Source: Lewinellaceae bacterium (lineage in GTDB: Bacteria; Bacteroidota; Bacteroidia; Chitinophagales; Saprospiraceae). From it: a stretch of DNA of 64,000 bases. The notes beneath the pieces were generated by a model that was not told the origin of the DNA, made no database searches, and saw nothing but the letters and a program-made list of their open reading frames with translations. Position numbers and translations under genes: made by a program. The stretch covers positions 1-64,000 of the forward strand of contig JACJYR010000011.1 of the NCBI GenBank assembly GCA_020636005.1, written 5' to 3'. Every line of letters starts with the position of its first letter. Positions within the stretch are counted from its first letter, which is position 1. Positions 1-11,900 of the stretch are shown one piece after another.

Positions 1-3000
1 TATCGAATACGATTTGACACCGCTGACCGGGAAAGCGCCGGCCCCCAGCGCTACGCTGGTGGGGGCGCTGTTGTAAATGGCCGTATTTGTACCAACATTG
101 GGCGTAACGACTAGATCCTGGGCTACAGCAAAGTATTCAATTACATCGCCAGACGTCACGGCACTGGTAAGCAGTGAATAGTCCACATTGAAAATGAACG
201 GCGAGGAGGCATTGCTGGCCTCCACATATTTCCAGCCGTCGTCCGCTGAGGTATTGGTGGCCGGCAGGACGTTCATTTCCGTTGACTTCTTGTACCACAA
301 CCTCGGTTTCGTGCCACCGGCAACATTGACACCGGAAGCATCGGTGATGTCGGCACTCAGGCTGAGCGCATCTATGCAGATGGAGTTGGGTATATTGGTA
401 TAAGAGATGCCAGGCCCGGTCAGGTCGAGCAGCACGAAATTGCCCTCGTCCGCCCCGATGTCCGGGGTAGTGACGTTCCGGGTGTTTCCGTCGTAGTCCG
501 TCGTGACGCCGGGTATGGGCATGGCCCCGCTTTCAACCGGCGTCCCTGCCGGGTCGATATGGAGATCCGTAACGCCTATGAACTTTGGATCCTGTGACAA
601 GCTGTTGGCATCCTGCGAGGTAGCCGTTTGCCAATCAAGGAGGGTCGCAAAAAAGGTACCCCCTGTACTGCCCGTACTGCCAGCATAGGATTGAGGGTTT
701 AAATTGTTGACGTACAGGACGTTAAAATTGGAACCACCGCTGCCCCAGGCAAAAGACACCGGAATGTCTATACAGCCATTTTTGATGGCAGGTGTGCTGC
801 TGGATGTCAGGTCATTGACGATGACGTTGTTTTTGATGGTAGGGTTCGTCGTTGTAGTAGAGCTTAACCTGATACCATAGTTGGATTGTGAAGGAGCAGC
901 AGCTGAGGCATTTGGATCCGTATCGCCTGTCATATTGATGGAGTTGTAAACGATCAAGTCCTCATTTCCACCGGTAACCGCAATACCCACTGCCTGGTCA
1001 GTGCCCGTGCCATTTGCTTTTATGTTTGAAATAAAATTATTGGCCACCAGGTTGTTGGTGGGGTTGCCCCCGTCCACGCCTGCCAACAGCATCCCAACTG
1101 CCGAAAATGTGCGTTCATCTACAACATCGTGGATATTGTTGCCCGTAACGGTTGCATTTTTCACCATGACCGTTGATGGCGTCCAGGTAGCATCGGTGGC
1201 AAAGGCAATCCCTGCACGATCAGTTCCAGTGGTTAGGTTGTCATAGTCTCCCCCGACAAACCGTACTTCGTTGCCGGTAATAACGATGCCGTCTTCCTCC
1301 CTTGCGATGATACCACCCTTACCTATCTGTTCGGTGCCAAAAGCGCCGGGGCCAATGATGTTATTGGTGATCATCGAGCCTGTATTTGGGTTGGCGGTGG
1401 CGCCCCCCCGGAAATAGACACCGTACCTGACCTTGGTGATAGTGTTACCGGAAACGACATTGTTGTCGTTGTCGTTCCCTGCGGTCACGGAGGTAATGGA
1501 ACTGCTGAGCGTTGACCCTGCAACCACAACACCATAAGTGTTTGAAGTGCTGGTATTTTGTGTGATGCCTGCCTTTAATTCGCAATTCTTGATTTGGTTA
1601 TTGGTCGCACCGAGCCCCGCCCCATTCGACGACAGCCATATCACGGCCGTGCCTGCTGTGGTGGAGGTGTTCTCAATAATAAGCTTTGCACCGCCCGTGT
1701 TCACGCCGTCGATGATGACGTAATCTGCGCCGTTCAACCGGATCAACGCGGATGCGGTAGCACCGGAAGTGCCGCTAATCGTGACTGCATTTGCCGCGGC
1801 CGGGCGGATGGTCAGCGTGTTGGTGGCACTGGCGTTCGGGTTTTCCATGATGACAATGGGGAAAGTTTCCGAAGGATAGCTGGCATCAATCAATTCAAAT
1901 ACCACCGGGCCTGCCAAGCAGGGTGTCGTGTTGTAAAAGTCAACAGCGTCGGTGAGTGTTGCAAAGTTGCCGGCAGCGCCAACCGTGTAAGTGCCGGTGA
2001 AGGGCGCTTGTACGCCATAGGAGGCAGGGGGGGAAGGTGGCGTTGAGGCAGCAGGCGGGTTTGCCATGTAACCACCGGAACCTGCGGACGGGGAAGTCCC
2101 TACGTTGGGCGGGGCCACATTATCCTGGGCTGCGATGTAATAATACACATTGTCGCCCAGCATCGCCGTGCCGCCGAAGGTGAACTCGTACTGGTCACCG
2201 CCGAGGGAGGTGGCGGTTGCAGCGGTGAATGGCCCTGCGGGAGCGTTAAGGCTCCAGTACAAAACGGGCAGGCCAGCCCCTGCGGTAGGTACGCCGGACG
2301 CATCGGTAATGGTGGCGGTTAGTGTCCTGGCACCAGTTGTGCATACAGTGGCGAGTGGGGTATATATTATATTCGGCGGGGTGATGTCAATGGCGATGCC
2401 CGTAAACTCGTCTGCCCCTATATCGGGCGTGCTGACATTGCGCACATTCCCGTCGTAGTCGTCCGTGATGCCTGCAACGGGCGTACCGCCGCTTTCCGTT
2501 TGAGTCGGCACGGACGGATCGAGGTGCAGGAAGTCAGCACTGCTGCCAGTGGTGCTGAGGAACGTTGGGTTTCCGGAAACAGAGACAGCGTCCCGTGGCG
2601 TTACCCTCGTCTTGAAGTCGGCCAGCGTTTGGTCGGCATTGCTGCCATCGTAAAATATCAGGTTGTTTGGCCCGGGCGTGCCGGCATAGAACAGGTTGTT
2701 GTTGGAATCTGCGCCGTAGGTGGTCAGGGTCGTGGTTGACCGCCGGTAGGCGGAGGAATATCCTGCTGCACCGGTAGGTGTAGATAAATTGATGAGGATA
2801 TTGTTCCGCATGGTCAAGGTCGGGGTCGTGCTGGCATAGACGGCCATCGAGCCGAACAGGGCCCCGGTGCTGGTTGCGTTCAGGTAAATGGTATTGAAGT
2901 CGAGGTTGACCGTAGTGCCGCCTGCCACATAAACACCAGCCAATGGGATGGCGGCATTGGCATCGGGTGTCGTGATGTTCCCGATCAGGTTGTTGAAAAT

Positions 3001-4764
3001 ATTGGTCGTGCCGGCATTGTGATAGATGCCATAGGCTGTGCCGGAGGCCTGGTTTGCATTCAGGTTGTAGATCTTGTTTTTGTAAACATCGGCGACGGTT
3101 GCGGCACCCCCCGTGAAATAGAAGCCGTTGACCTGCCCGGTATGGGTGCCTGCCCCGAAGGAAAGGTCGTGGATAATATTGTTGTAATAGGTAGCAGTAG
3201 AAGTGCTCGCAGGGGTGGCGTATATGCCCCTCAAGATGCCTGCTGTGGAAGTTGAAGACCCGCTGACGGCGATGTTCTCAACGGTGTTGTCGTGAACGCT
3301 CATGGTGGTCGCTGTGTTGCTTGCGTAAATACCATAAGTAGTAGCAGTGCCCGAAGCTGAATTATTGTTCCTCGTTATGTTCGTGATGGTATTGTTGGCT
3401 ACCTCCACCGTATTGGCCGTACCGGGGTAGATTAAATAAAGCGTGCCCGAGTTGTCCTTGGTGAGGTTGCTTATCGTGTTGCCGTTCATGAAAATGTTCC
3501 GGTTTGTCCCTGCTGTTGCGTTGTTGTAGAAAACGTACGAAGTGGCCGTGGTGGCGGGAAAGGTCTGGTTGCTGCAGATATTCCCGTTCATCTCAAAATT
3601 GATGTTGTTGTTGCCGCCCGAATAGGTGCCGTACAAGCCGTAAACAGTGCCGGAAGTGATGTTCGGGAATGTACCGAACTTCACGGTATTATTGTTCATG
3701 CTCCTGTTCACGCCGACACTGGTAAAATAAATGCCATAGGTGGTAGATGTGGTAGTGCCGGATTCAAGCGTGATGGTATTGCCGATGGCCTCCTGCACAC
3801 CCCCGGAATTGGTAGAAGCAAAGGCAATATAACTGAGGGTGGTTTGTAACACCGAAGTATTGGCGATGTTGTTTTTATAAATCAAACTGTCCAAATACAG
3901 GGTATAAGTGCCATAAGAAGTTGTCCCTGCTCCCCCAATATCCGTAAAAGTATTATCGGTCACTATCAGTGCCCTGCCATTGGCGCCAGATGTAGAGCCC
4001 CTGAAAATAATATGGTTGTAAGAACCATTGAAGGTGTTGTTTTGCACATAAATATAGCGGTGCATGTCGCCCGGGCTTGCACCATAAGACCCCCAAGTCA
4101 GGTTCGTTGTTGTCAAATAGACAAATGGGCCGCTAAAGATGGCGGCCCCGTTGGTGGCAGCTTTTCCAAAGCTGAACGTACATCCCGTGATGTGGATATT
4201 CTGGCAACCGTCAAAAGGGCTTGTGCCAGATGCGTTGTACATGGCGATAGCGTGTTCTATCGCTGTGGCGGTGGTGGTGTTGGAGGCTTGCTCCGTAAAG
4301 ACACAGTTCTGTATCGTCACGTAGTCCGTACCATTTATGACGATGGCCGCATCGTTGTTTCCGTTCGCATTGCTACCCGTAAGGGTCCCCGCAAAATCAG
4401 CACTGATGGTGAAACCACCACCATTGATGACAACAGGGGCGGCCATGGTGGCCGATGCGTTCAGGGTTGCACTGCCGATTTGGACAGGCCCTGTAAGCGA
4501 TTGGTTGGCACCGATGTTGAAAGTGACGCCCGGGGCAGCCACACCGTCGGCGTTCAGTGCGGCGATGGCCACGTCGAGCGTGGCGTAGTCACCGGGGATG
4601 GCCTTAGGGCCAGATAGTGGTTGTGCCTGTGAAATAAAAGGAAACAGCAGCGAAGCAATGACTAAAAGCGTCATCAGCTTTTCTTTTTTAGGGTGCTGAC
4701 TGCCTGTTTCCCTTTGATCGTGCAACTTAGTTGCCGAAGGGAAGAGGGTGGTAAATTTTTTCAT
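1..4764 (-). CDS. Giant secreted parallel beta-helix protein, paralogue A (C-terminus beyond the left edge)
   Basis: This reading frame stays open from the ATG at 4764 to the first base of the window (1588 codons), so the C-terminus is missing. The N-terminus (MKKFTTLFPSATKL, then MTLLVIASLLFPFISQAQ) is a long pre-region followed by a signal peptide, matching the two paralogues downstream. The mature part is rich in Asn/Thr/Gly beta-helix turns of the NNTI/GNT kind. It contains two blocks ending in an STPDIGADE motif (near positions 2400-2440 and 440-480), the usual close of 'choice-of-anchor Q' beta-helix domains. Each block is followed by a module with DASGV and YFAVAQD motifs. An extracellular, surface-exposed structural or adhesive role is inferred; no catalytic motif is visible. 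The start is supported by the leader sequence (AATTATTTTTCAACATG on the minus strand), which is nearly the same in front of paralogue B. Function is unknown. Confidence 0.85.
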   Translation of the reverse strand, partial: MKKFTTLFPSATKLHDQRETGSQHPKKEKLMTLLVIASLLFPFISQAQPLSGPKAIPGDYATLDVAIAALNADGVAAPGVTFNIGANQSLTGPVQIGSATLNASATMAAPVVINGGGFTISADFAGTLTGSNANGNNDAAIVINGTDYVTIQNCVFTEQASNTTTATAIEHAIAMYNASGTSPFDGCQNIHITGCTFSFGKAATNGAAIFSGPFVYLTTTNLTWGSYGASPGDMHRYIYVQNNTFNGSYNHIIFRGSTSGANGRALIVTDNTFTDIGGAGTTSYGTYTLYLDSLIYKNNIANTSVLQTTLSYIAFASTNSGGVQEAIGNTITLESGTTTSTTYGIYFTSVGVNRSMNNNTVKFGTFPNITSGTVYGLYGTYSGGNNNINFEMNGNICSNQTFPATTATSYVFYNNATAGTNRNIFMNGNTISNLTKDNSGTLYLIYPGTANTVEVANNTITNITRNNNSASGTATTYGIYASNTATTMSVHDNTVENIAVSGSSTSTAGILRGIYATPASTSTATYYNNIIHDLSFGAGTHTGQVNGFYFTGGAATVADVYKNKIYNLNANQASGTAYGIYHNAGTTNIFNNLIGNITTPDANAAIPLAGVYVAGGTTVNLDFNTIYLNATSTGALFGSMAVYASTTPTLTMRNNILINLSTPTGAAGYSSAYRRSTTTLTTYGADSNNNLFYAGTPGPNNLIFYDGSNADQTLADFKTRVTPRDAVSVSGNPTFLSTTGSSADFLHLDPSVPTQTESGGTPVAGITDDYDGNVRNVSTPDIGADEFTGIAIDITPPNIIYTPLATVCTTGARTLTATITDASGVPTAGAGLPVLYWSLNAPAGPFTAATATSLGGDQYEFTFGGTAMLGDNVYYYIAAQDNVAPPNVGTSPSAGSGGYMANPPAASTPPSPPASYGVQAPFTGTYTVGAAGNFATLTDAVDFYNTTPCLAGPVVFELIDASYPSETFPIVIMENPNASATNTLTIRPAAANAVTISGTSGATASALIRLNGADYVIIDGVNTGGAKLIIENTSTTAGTAVIWLSSNGAGLGATNNQIKNCELKAGITQNTSTSNTYGVVVAGSTLSSSITSVTAGNDNDNNVVSGNTITKVRYGVYFRGGATANPNTGSMITNNIIGPGAFGTEQIGKGGIIAREEDGIVITGNEVRFVGGDYDNLTTGTDRAGIAFATDATWTPSTVMVKNATVTGNNIHDVVDERTFSAVGMLLAGVDGGNPTNNLVANNFISNIKANGTGTDQAVGIAVTGGNEDLIVYNSINMTGDTDPNASAAAPSQSNYGIRLSSTTTTNPTIKNNVIVNDLTSSSTPAIKNGCIDIPVSFAWGSGGSNFNVLYVNNLNPQSYAGSTGSTGGTFFATLLDWQTATSQDANSLSQDPKFIGVTDLHIDPAGTPVESGAMPIPGVTTDYDGNTRNVTTPDIGADEGNFVLLDLTGPGISYTNIPNSICIDALSLSADITDASGVNVAGGTKPRLWYKKSTEMNVLPATNTSADDGWKYVEASNASSPFIFNVDYSLLTSAVTSGDVIEYFAVAQDLVVTPNVGTNTAIYNSAPTSVALGAGAFPVSGVKSYSI

Positions 4765-5504
4765 GTTGAAAAATAATTGAGTGTTTAATGGATTAGGATT
4801 TACACGGGCCTTCAAAGTCAGGAAAACTTCAAAGGCAAGGAATATCGTGGCCGAATGGCGGTAAAGCGTCGAAAGGAAAATAGTCTAACGTACGAGGCCT
4901 ATTTTCCCTTCGATACCCAAGTTTGGTTTCGATGTTTCGATAAAATACTGCAACTGCCTGTTGATGAGTTGGTTGAGGAGGTTTAGCCGGGGCAAAATAT
5001 TAGCTGTCGCAGGTGCGTGACGTCAGGTATATGAACACATTTGGTATTTGGCGAAATGTTGTGCAAAAGCGGCCACGCTATTTTACGCTTTCCTTAGTGG
5101 AGCTGATTAGAAGCCTGATTCGATTGGATAAATGGAGGGAGTGGGCGCTATGCCCTCCTGTCCGATTAAAGGTTTTTTCAAAATGTCAAGACAACGGGAT
5201 GCTTTTAATTTTTAGCAACCCGCACCAATCAAGGCTATCGTTGGAGAAAAACAGCAGATGAAGACAAAGCTTTGTAAACGGCTTTTGTCCTAAATTACTG
5301 TTAGTCAGTTAGGTTATTCAAAATTGAACATGAAGGCGTGAATTATAATGGTGGCGAAGTTAGCGCTGACCTAATGGTGAGGAATTAAAAAAAGATTAAA
5401 AAAAAATTAAAAGATTAAAAGTGGATTAATAAAGGCGGGAAAGTTTTATTAGAATGAAAACCTCCGTGCGACCTCCCAGGAGGCCCGATTGGCACATAAA
5501 AAAA

Positions 5505-5534
5505 GCCGGACTCCCCTGCATCGGGAAATCCGGC
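5505..5534. repeat. Hairpin GCCGGA...TCCGGC, shared with 14185-14216
   Basis: A GCCGGA/TCCGGC stem encloses CTCCCCTG and a short loop. An almost identical hairpin lies at 14185-14216, in the corresponding spacer between paralogues C and B. It could be an RNA hairpin or terminator of the preceding transcription unit. There is no long T-run on the minus strand, so the role is open. Confidence 0.55.
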
Positions 5535-5569
5535 ATCGAAATGTCTTTTACTGTATTGAAATAATTATC

Positions 5570-5722
5570 GTTCTTTGACAAATGGTGTGGAGAAAAGAAA
5601 ACCGTTAAAACGGTTTTTGAAATAAGTTATTGATTATCAACCCACGACTTAAGTCGTGGGTTAAAAAAACAGCTATTTTATTTAGCCGTTTCAACGGCTT
5701 TCCGCACGATTTGTCAAAGAAC
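5570..5722. repeat. Composite palindromic element (REP/BIME- or MITE-like)
   Basis: Imperfect terminal inverted repeats (5570-5590 and 5702-5722, 19 of 21 positions matching) enclose three smaller palindromes. These are AAACCGTT/AACGGTTT (5599-5616), a perfect 24-bp palindrome around CCCACGACTTAAGTCGTGGG (5639-5662), and AGCCGTT/AACGGCT (5684-5699). The same palindrome families recur in another arrangement at 58391-58553. No ORF lies inside. The structure resembles non-autonomous elements mobilised by REP-associated transposases, but no such transposase is in the window. Confidence 0.6.
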
Positions 5723-5838
5723 CATAATATTATCCACCATTTCTTTTTTCCTTCCATCCTTACCCTCCGCTATCCCTCGCAGCCTATCAACGACGCCTTT
5801 TGTCAAGTTTAGCCATTAGGGCCGGAGCGTTCTTTTTA

Positions 5839-5869
5839 GTAACGATGAAAAAATAACTTCCCTATTTTG
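5839..5869 (+). repeat. 31-bp dispersed repeat, copy 1
   Basis: The unit starts GTAACGATGAAAAAATAAC and ends CCCTATTTTG. Copies with one mismatch occur at 14240-14270 (same strand) and 40736-40766 (opposite strand). All three are in intergenic DNA. Confidence 0.7.
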
Positions 5870-5904
5870 ATGTTGAAACCCCAGCACTGGAAGGGTTTTT
5901 TAAA

Positions 5905-5933
5905 AATAATCCCGATTTCACATCGGGATTATT
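5905..5933 (-). terminator. Intrinsic terminator after beta-helix paralogue B
   Basis: A perfect 12-bp stem (AATAATCCCGAT / ATCGGGATTATT) with a 5-nt loop is followed, on the minus strand, by a T/A-rich tract. It starts 24 bp past the stop of the minus-strand gene. A close relative with the same TTCAC loop lies at 29707-29727. Confidence 0.75.
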
Positions 5934-5957
5934 TTTCCTTCGATCCTTAGCAGCCAT

Positions 5958-8900
5958 TTAAGGCGTACACCCTGCCAGTACCACCGTAAGCGTACCGCCC
6001 GGAGCCACCTCAAACCCAGGCTGAAGTTCTACGGCATCAAAAGCGCCGAAGACCACATTGCCGCCATAGGGTACCAGGCCGTTGGAGGTGATGGTCATGG
6101 AAGCTTGATAAGTATCGTTCGGGATAGGGTTCAAATTGACAGCTAATGTAGGTGGACAGCAATCCATAGGCACGTTGAGGACAACAGGGTTTCCGCTGTA
6201 AACCGTCACACAGGCCGGGTCGGAAACCTGCCGCACCAGGATGTCATAGCTGCCCGGCAGCATACTGGTGAAGATAGGGGATGCCTGGTAGCTCATACCG
6301 TTGTTCACGCTGTATTCCAGGGTGCCGCCGCCAGCAGCATTGATGGCGATGGTGCCCGTGGGCGAACCACAAGTCGGTTGTGCCACCAATACGCTGCTGA
6401 TGGTCGGGGCAACCGGCGTATTCAGCACAACCGGGTTGCTTCCGTAGGTAGTGGTGCAGGTCGGGTCATTTTGCAGGCGCACCGCAATGTTGTAGTTGCC
6501 GGGCGTCAGACCAGGGAAGGTGGCCGATACCTGCCAGGTGGTACCGTTGTCAATGCTGTATTCCAGGGTGCCGGCCCCGGTAGCGTTGACCACGATGGTG
6601 CCTGTTGGTGTGCCGCAGGTAGGCTGTGTCAATGTCGGGGCACTTACCATAGGTGCGCTGGGCACGGCATCAATGGCAACGGGGTTGCTTCCGTAGATAG
6701 TAGTGCAGGTTGGGTCGCTTTGCAGGCGGACGGCGATGTCGTAGTTGCCAGGTGTCAGGCTGCCGAAGGTGGCCGATGTTTGCCAGGTGGTGCCATTGTC
6801 AATGCTGTATTCCAGGGTTCCAGCCCCGGTAGCATTTACTATGATAGTCCCTGTTGATACGGCACAGGTGGGTTGCGTCAATGTTGGGGCACTAACTGCC
6901 GGGGCGCTGGGTGCTGTATTGATGGCCACCGGGTTGTTGTCATAGACCATAGTGCAGGTCGGGTCGCTCTGCAGGCGCACTGCGATGTTGTAGTTGCCGG
7001 GCGTCAGGCCGCTGAACGTGGCCGATACCTGCCAGGTAGCACCATTGTCAATACTGTATTCCAAAGTGCCGGCACCAGTTGCGCTGACAACGATGGTTCC
7101 GGACGGAGTGCCACAAGTCGGTTGGGTCACTGTTGGAATCCCGACCATAGGTGCGCTTGGCACGGCATCAATGGCGACCGGGTTGCTGCCGTAGGCTGTT
7201 GTGCAGGTCGGGTCGCTTTGCAGGCGGACGGCGATGTCGTAGTTGCCAGGTGTCAGGCTGCCGAAGGTGGCCGATGCCTGCCAGTTAGCGCCGTTGTCAA
7301 TGCTGTATTCCAGGGTGCCTGCGCCGGTGGCGTTGACCACGATGGTGCCGGATGGTATGCTGCAGGTGGGCTGCGTCAATGTTGGCGTACTCACCATCGG
7401 GGCGCTCGGCACGGCGTCGATGGCGACTGGGTTGCTGCCATACATCGTTGTGCAGGTAGGGTCGCCTTGGAGGCGTACTGCAATGTCGTAGTTGCCAGGC
7501 GTGAGGCCGGAAAACGTGGGCGAAATTTGCCAGTTAGCGCCGTTGTCTATGCTGTATTCCAGCGTACCTGCGCCGGTGGCATTGACAACGATGGTGCCGG
7601 ACGGTGTGCCGCAAGTTGGCTGGGTCACTGTTGGAGCATTCACGGTTGGTGCGCTTGGTAAGGCGCTAATGGCGACCGGGTTGCTGCCGAAAGCAGCCAT
7701 GCAGACCTGATTGGAAACCTCCCTAGCCTTTATGAAATAGCTGCCCGGCGCCAAGCCGGAGAAAGTGGCCGATGCCTGATAGCTTGTGCCGTTGTTGATG
7801 CTGTATTCCAGCGTGGAACTGCCGGTGGCGTTGACCACGATGGTGCCGGTTGGTGCAGCACAGGTCGGCTGTGTTATTGTCGGTGCGCTGACGACAGGTG
7901 GTACACAAGGTGGCGGGGTGAATTCATCTGCCCCAATATCTGGCGTGGAACCGTCCCTGGTGTCCCCGTCAAAGTCCGTTGTGATCCCGCCGATGGGTGT
8001 TGCGGCCCCGTCAAGCAAGGGGTTGGCCCCGGTTACCAGGTGCAGATCGTTGGCAGCTACAAAAACGGGGGCAACCGATTTCGAATTGGCATCCCCGCCT
8101 GAACCGCCCGGCTGGGCAGCCTGCCATCCTGTAAAGGTCACTACACTGGCAATCCATTGCCCGGTTGCTGCCGGGTTGGCGCTGTATAAATCGTTGAAAT
8201 CAGAGGCCGTTGCGGGCCAGCCTGTCGCAGAAGCATTTGAAACCGCAAAGTGCAGGCCTGTGCCGCCCGTGCGGGAGTTGCTGAAGATGTTGTTCTTTAC
8301 GTTGACCGTGGAGGTACTGCTCTTTAAAAAAGCTGCCGTGGCGTTTGCTGTGCTGGCCGTTCCTGAAATACTGACAGAATTGTAATAATAGTTGGCCACA
8401 GCGGGTGAAGTAGAAAGCTCTGCAATCCCCAATAGAACGCGATCCGAAGCACTGCCGCCATCCAGGCTGACCATGTTGTTGGAAAAAGTGCCGTTGGCGG
8501 TTGATTGTGCTTGTAACCCACTTACCACATCAGCCCGGGCGCCCGTGGTGGGGCTGGTCCCGTAAAGGTTAAAAATCCTGTTTTTTTCCACCGCTGTGCC
8601 AACGGCCGTCCCGGAAATAATTATGCCCCATATCCGGTTATTGAAACCAGTGCTCGGATTGGCGATTGCGCTTGTATTGCCCGTATTTGAAACCGTGTTC
8701 CCAATGACGGTCTGCACACCGGTTGCAGTAATATTGATACCAATGGTTTGCGTATTAAAAGACGCATCGGGCACACTGGCATTTGTAAGGTTGGTTACGG
8801 TATTGTTCATAACCGTATGTGCGCCTGTTCCCGATGCTTGAATCCCAAAATAATACTGGCCGGTAGAGGGCGTTGCATTCGTACCGAAATTGTCGATGGT

Positions 8901-11900
8901 ATTGTTGCTGACGTTAATGTTGGAACTGCTGGCAACGTTGATACCATAAGAGTCGCCATTGATTTCAAAACGTTCGTTTGGGTCGGAAGAACCGATGGTG
9001 TTGCCGGTAATGTTGCCGATGTTCGCAAAACCCGAATTTAAAATAATCCCATAGCTGGAGGTAAATCCTGTTGCCGTCGAGCGGATGTTCTTGATTGTAT
9101 TCCCCTGTACGCTGGTGGCGGATGTGGTACCCACCGTCAGGTTGATGCCCCTGAAGGTGCTCGAAGTGGCCAGAAAGCTGCCGCCGGCATTCGGTTGGCT
9201 ACCGCCGATGGCGTTGTTCAAAACAGAATGCCCACTGCCGCCAAGAATTGATATGGCAACCAGGGCGGCAGAGCGGGGAGCTGTTTGGTAAAAACTGCTT
9301 GGGTTGATAGTCCAGCCATTGCCGGCACCGGTTGAAGAAACAAGCACGCCCGAGTTGGTCCAGTTGAAGACGTTACAGCCTGAAATGGTATTGCTGCCGT
9401 TCAAGGCGGTCGAAGTCCCGCTTGAGTAAATGGCATTGGCGGGAACGCCTGCTGCATCCGACCTGTCCCGGATATCGCATTCAACAATCGTGTTATTGCT
9501 GTTGCCCAACGTGCCGGTGGAAGTGCCGAACACAATAGTCCCACTGGTGGTCGAGGTATTGGCGCCTTCCACAAAACACGACCTGATGGTATTGTTGGTG
9601 GCATCGTTGAGGAAAACAAAGGCCTGCCCAGAGGTGCTCGTGTTACGGAAGCGCAGGTACATCCCGCTCTCTGACACCCGGCCATCGAAGGTCACGCGGT
9701 CGGCCCCATTCAGCCGGATCATCCCGCCGGCAAAGGCAGTGGAAATCAACCGCTCCGTAGGAGCGCCCGACTGGATGGTCAGGGTATAACCGCCCATGCC
9801 TTCTTCGGCCATTTGGTTCAATGCGTTGGTACCATCTTCGGTCAGGTCTGAAGTAATATTGACCGTGATGTTTCCGGTCGCCACGCCTGCATTGAGGGCA
9901 GCAAAGAACCCGCCCGCAGTGGTCAGTGTCTCGTAGGTTTCGCCCACGCCCACGTTATAGGCCCCGTTATAGGCGGTTGAAATCACATAGGAATTGGGCG
10001 TGCCGCCAATCGGAAATTCGGCAGCAGTCAATGCGACGCTTGCCGGAGGTGCGGCGAAGGTGCCTGCGTTGATAGAAACATTGGGCGTGCCAACAATATC
10101 CTGGGCTACCACGAAATACTGGACAATATTGCCGGGGGCCACCCCGCCCATTATCAGGGAATAGTCAATGGTGAAATCAAAGGGGGAACTGCTCCCGTTT
10201 GCCTCCGCGAATTTCCATCCATCAGTGGCATTTGTATTGTCATTAAAGGCGTTCGCATCGGTCGAACGTTTGTAATAGACCCTTGGGCGGATACCTGCCA
10301 TCCCCTCCACGCCGGTTGCGTCCGTTATGACAACGTTGGCAAAGCCGCTGGTAGTGGTACTGGTGTTGTTGCCCAGCGCTGTGTAAACAATGGAAGGCCC
10401 TGACATATCGGCAAGGGTGAAACTCCCCTCGTCCGCTCCAATATCGGGCGTCGAGACATTGCGGGTATCCCCGTCGTAGTCATCCGCAACCCCTGCGACG
10501 GTTACCCCCCCGCTTTCGGCTTGGGTTGCAATAGCCGTATTGATGTGGAGGAAGTTGGCACTTGAGCCAGTGGTGCTAAGAAAAGGCGGGTTTTCAGAGA
10601 CCGATTGCTGGTCACGGGGCGTAAGGCCAGAGAGTGCCTTATAGGCAGCCAGGGTCTGGAGGAGGTTCGTCCCATCGCTAAAGATCAGATTGGAAGCGCC
10701 CGGCGTCCCTGCGTAGAACATGTTGTTGTTAGAGGCGCTGCCATAGTTGGTCAAAGCCGTAGAGGAACGCCGGTAAGCAACAGCCAGGCCTGTACCTGCC
10801 GGCACAGAAGCGTTGACAATAATGTTGCTCCTCAGGTTGAGCGTCGCCGTCGTGGCCGTAGCGCTCGTCGTATGAAAAACGCCCGTGGTGCCAAAGTTTG
10901 TCCCGCTGGAGGAAGCCGCCAGGTAAACCGAGTTGAAAGAAATATTGTAAGTGGTGCTTGAAGAAGTGGACGTGACGCTGATGCCACGGATGGCGTCCGT
11001 CAAACTGGCCGCCGTTGCCCGCAAATCGCCAACGAGGTTGTTATAGGCGTTGACGGTGGTGCCCCCGGAAAAGAGCATACCATTTACGGCAGGAGAAGTG
11101 GTCGTGATGGCCCCGCTTTGGAGCAAATCATAGATTTTGTTTTTAAACACATTGACGGTCGTGCCGCTGCTCACCGAAATGCCGTTGACCACGGGCGAGG
11201 TGGCGCCCGAACTGGAAAGCGTATTGACGGTATTGCCGGATAAATTTACCGTTGCGCCGCCCCCGATTGTAATGCCCACAACCGTTGACGAAGCCCCCGT
11301 TGAAGATAAGGTTCTGATAGTATTGCCTGTGATATTTGTGGTGGTGGAAGGATTTGAGAAGGACAAGCCTGTGACCGCTCCCCCTGTGCCTGACGATGTA
11401 AGGTTGGTAATGGTATTTCCAGATAATGTAAGGGTGGTGGCCGAACCCGAAGTGCCGATGGTTATCCCGGTAATGGCACCCTGGCCTGTGATATTGGTGA
11501 TGGTGTTGCTTGAAATGGAGGAAGCCGTTCCGCCGATAAAACTCGACGAAATGCCTGTGATTGCATTCGTACCGCCTGTCAGGTTGTTGATCGTGTTGCT
11601 GGTGATGGTCTTGGTCGGGGCGCCACCATCCGTGTTGATAAGCCCGGAAAATGTAGTGGCGCCGGTCAAGGTAATATTCGAGAAATTATTATTGCTCCAG
11701 GTCATAGTGGAACCTGTTGCTGAGCTCGCATTTGTATTGCGGATGGTCACAGTCCCGCCTGCACCTGTTTTGGAAAATCCGGTGACGATGGAGTTTCCGC
11801 TCATGGTCTCTGTTCCCGTTGCAGAAAGGCTTATACCGTCGCTAAAGAATGTAACGCTTCCCGTGGTATTTATAACAAGATTGGTAAAGGTGTTATTATT

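Larger units (their letters stand above)
4765..5957. other. 1.2-kb spacer between beta-helix paralogues B and A
   Basis: No convincing gene is present; the short ORFs here have no recognisable product. The spacer holds an AT-rich run of ATTAAAAA-like units (about 5385-5430), a GC hairpin at 5505-5534, a composite palindromic element at 5570-5722, a 31-bp repeat at 5839-5869 and a terminator at 5905-5933. Parts near 5115-5220 resemble the spacer in front of paralogue C near 23119-23225, for example TGATTCGATTGGATA versus TGATTCAATTGGATA. This suggests gene and spacer were duplicated together. Confidence 0.6.

Noticed and set aside
5013..5261. 82-codon plus-strand frame in the spacer upstream of gene A
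   Set aside because: No recognisable product, no promoter or start signal, and the region matches part of another non-coding spacer.
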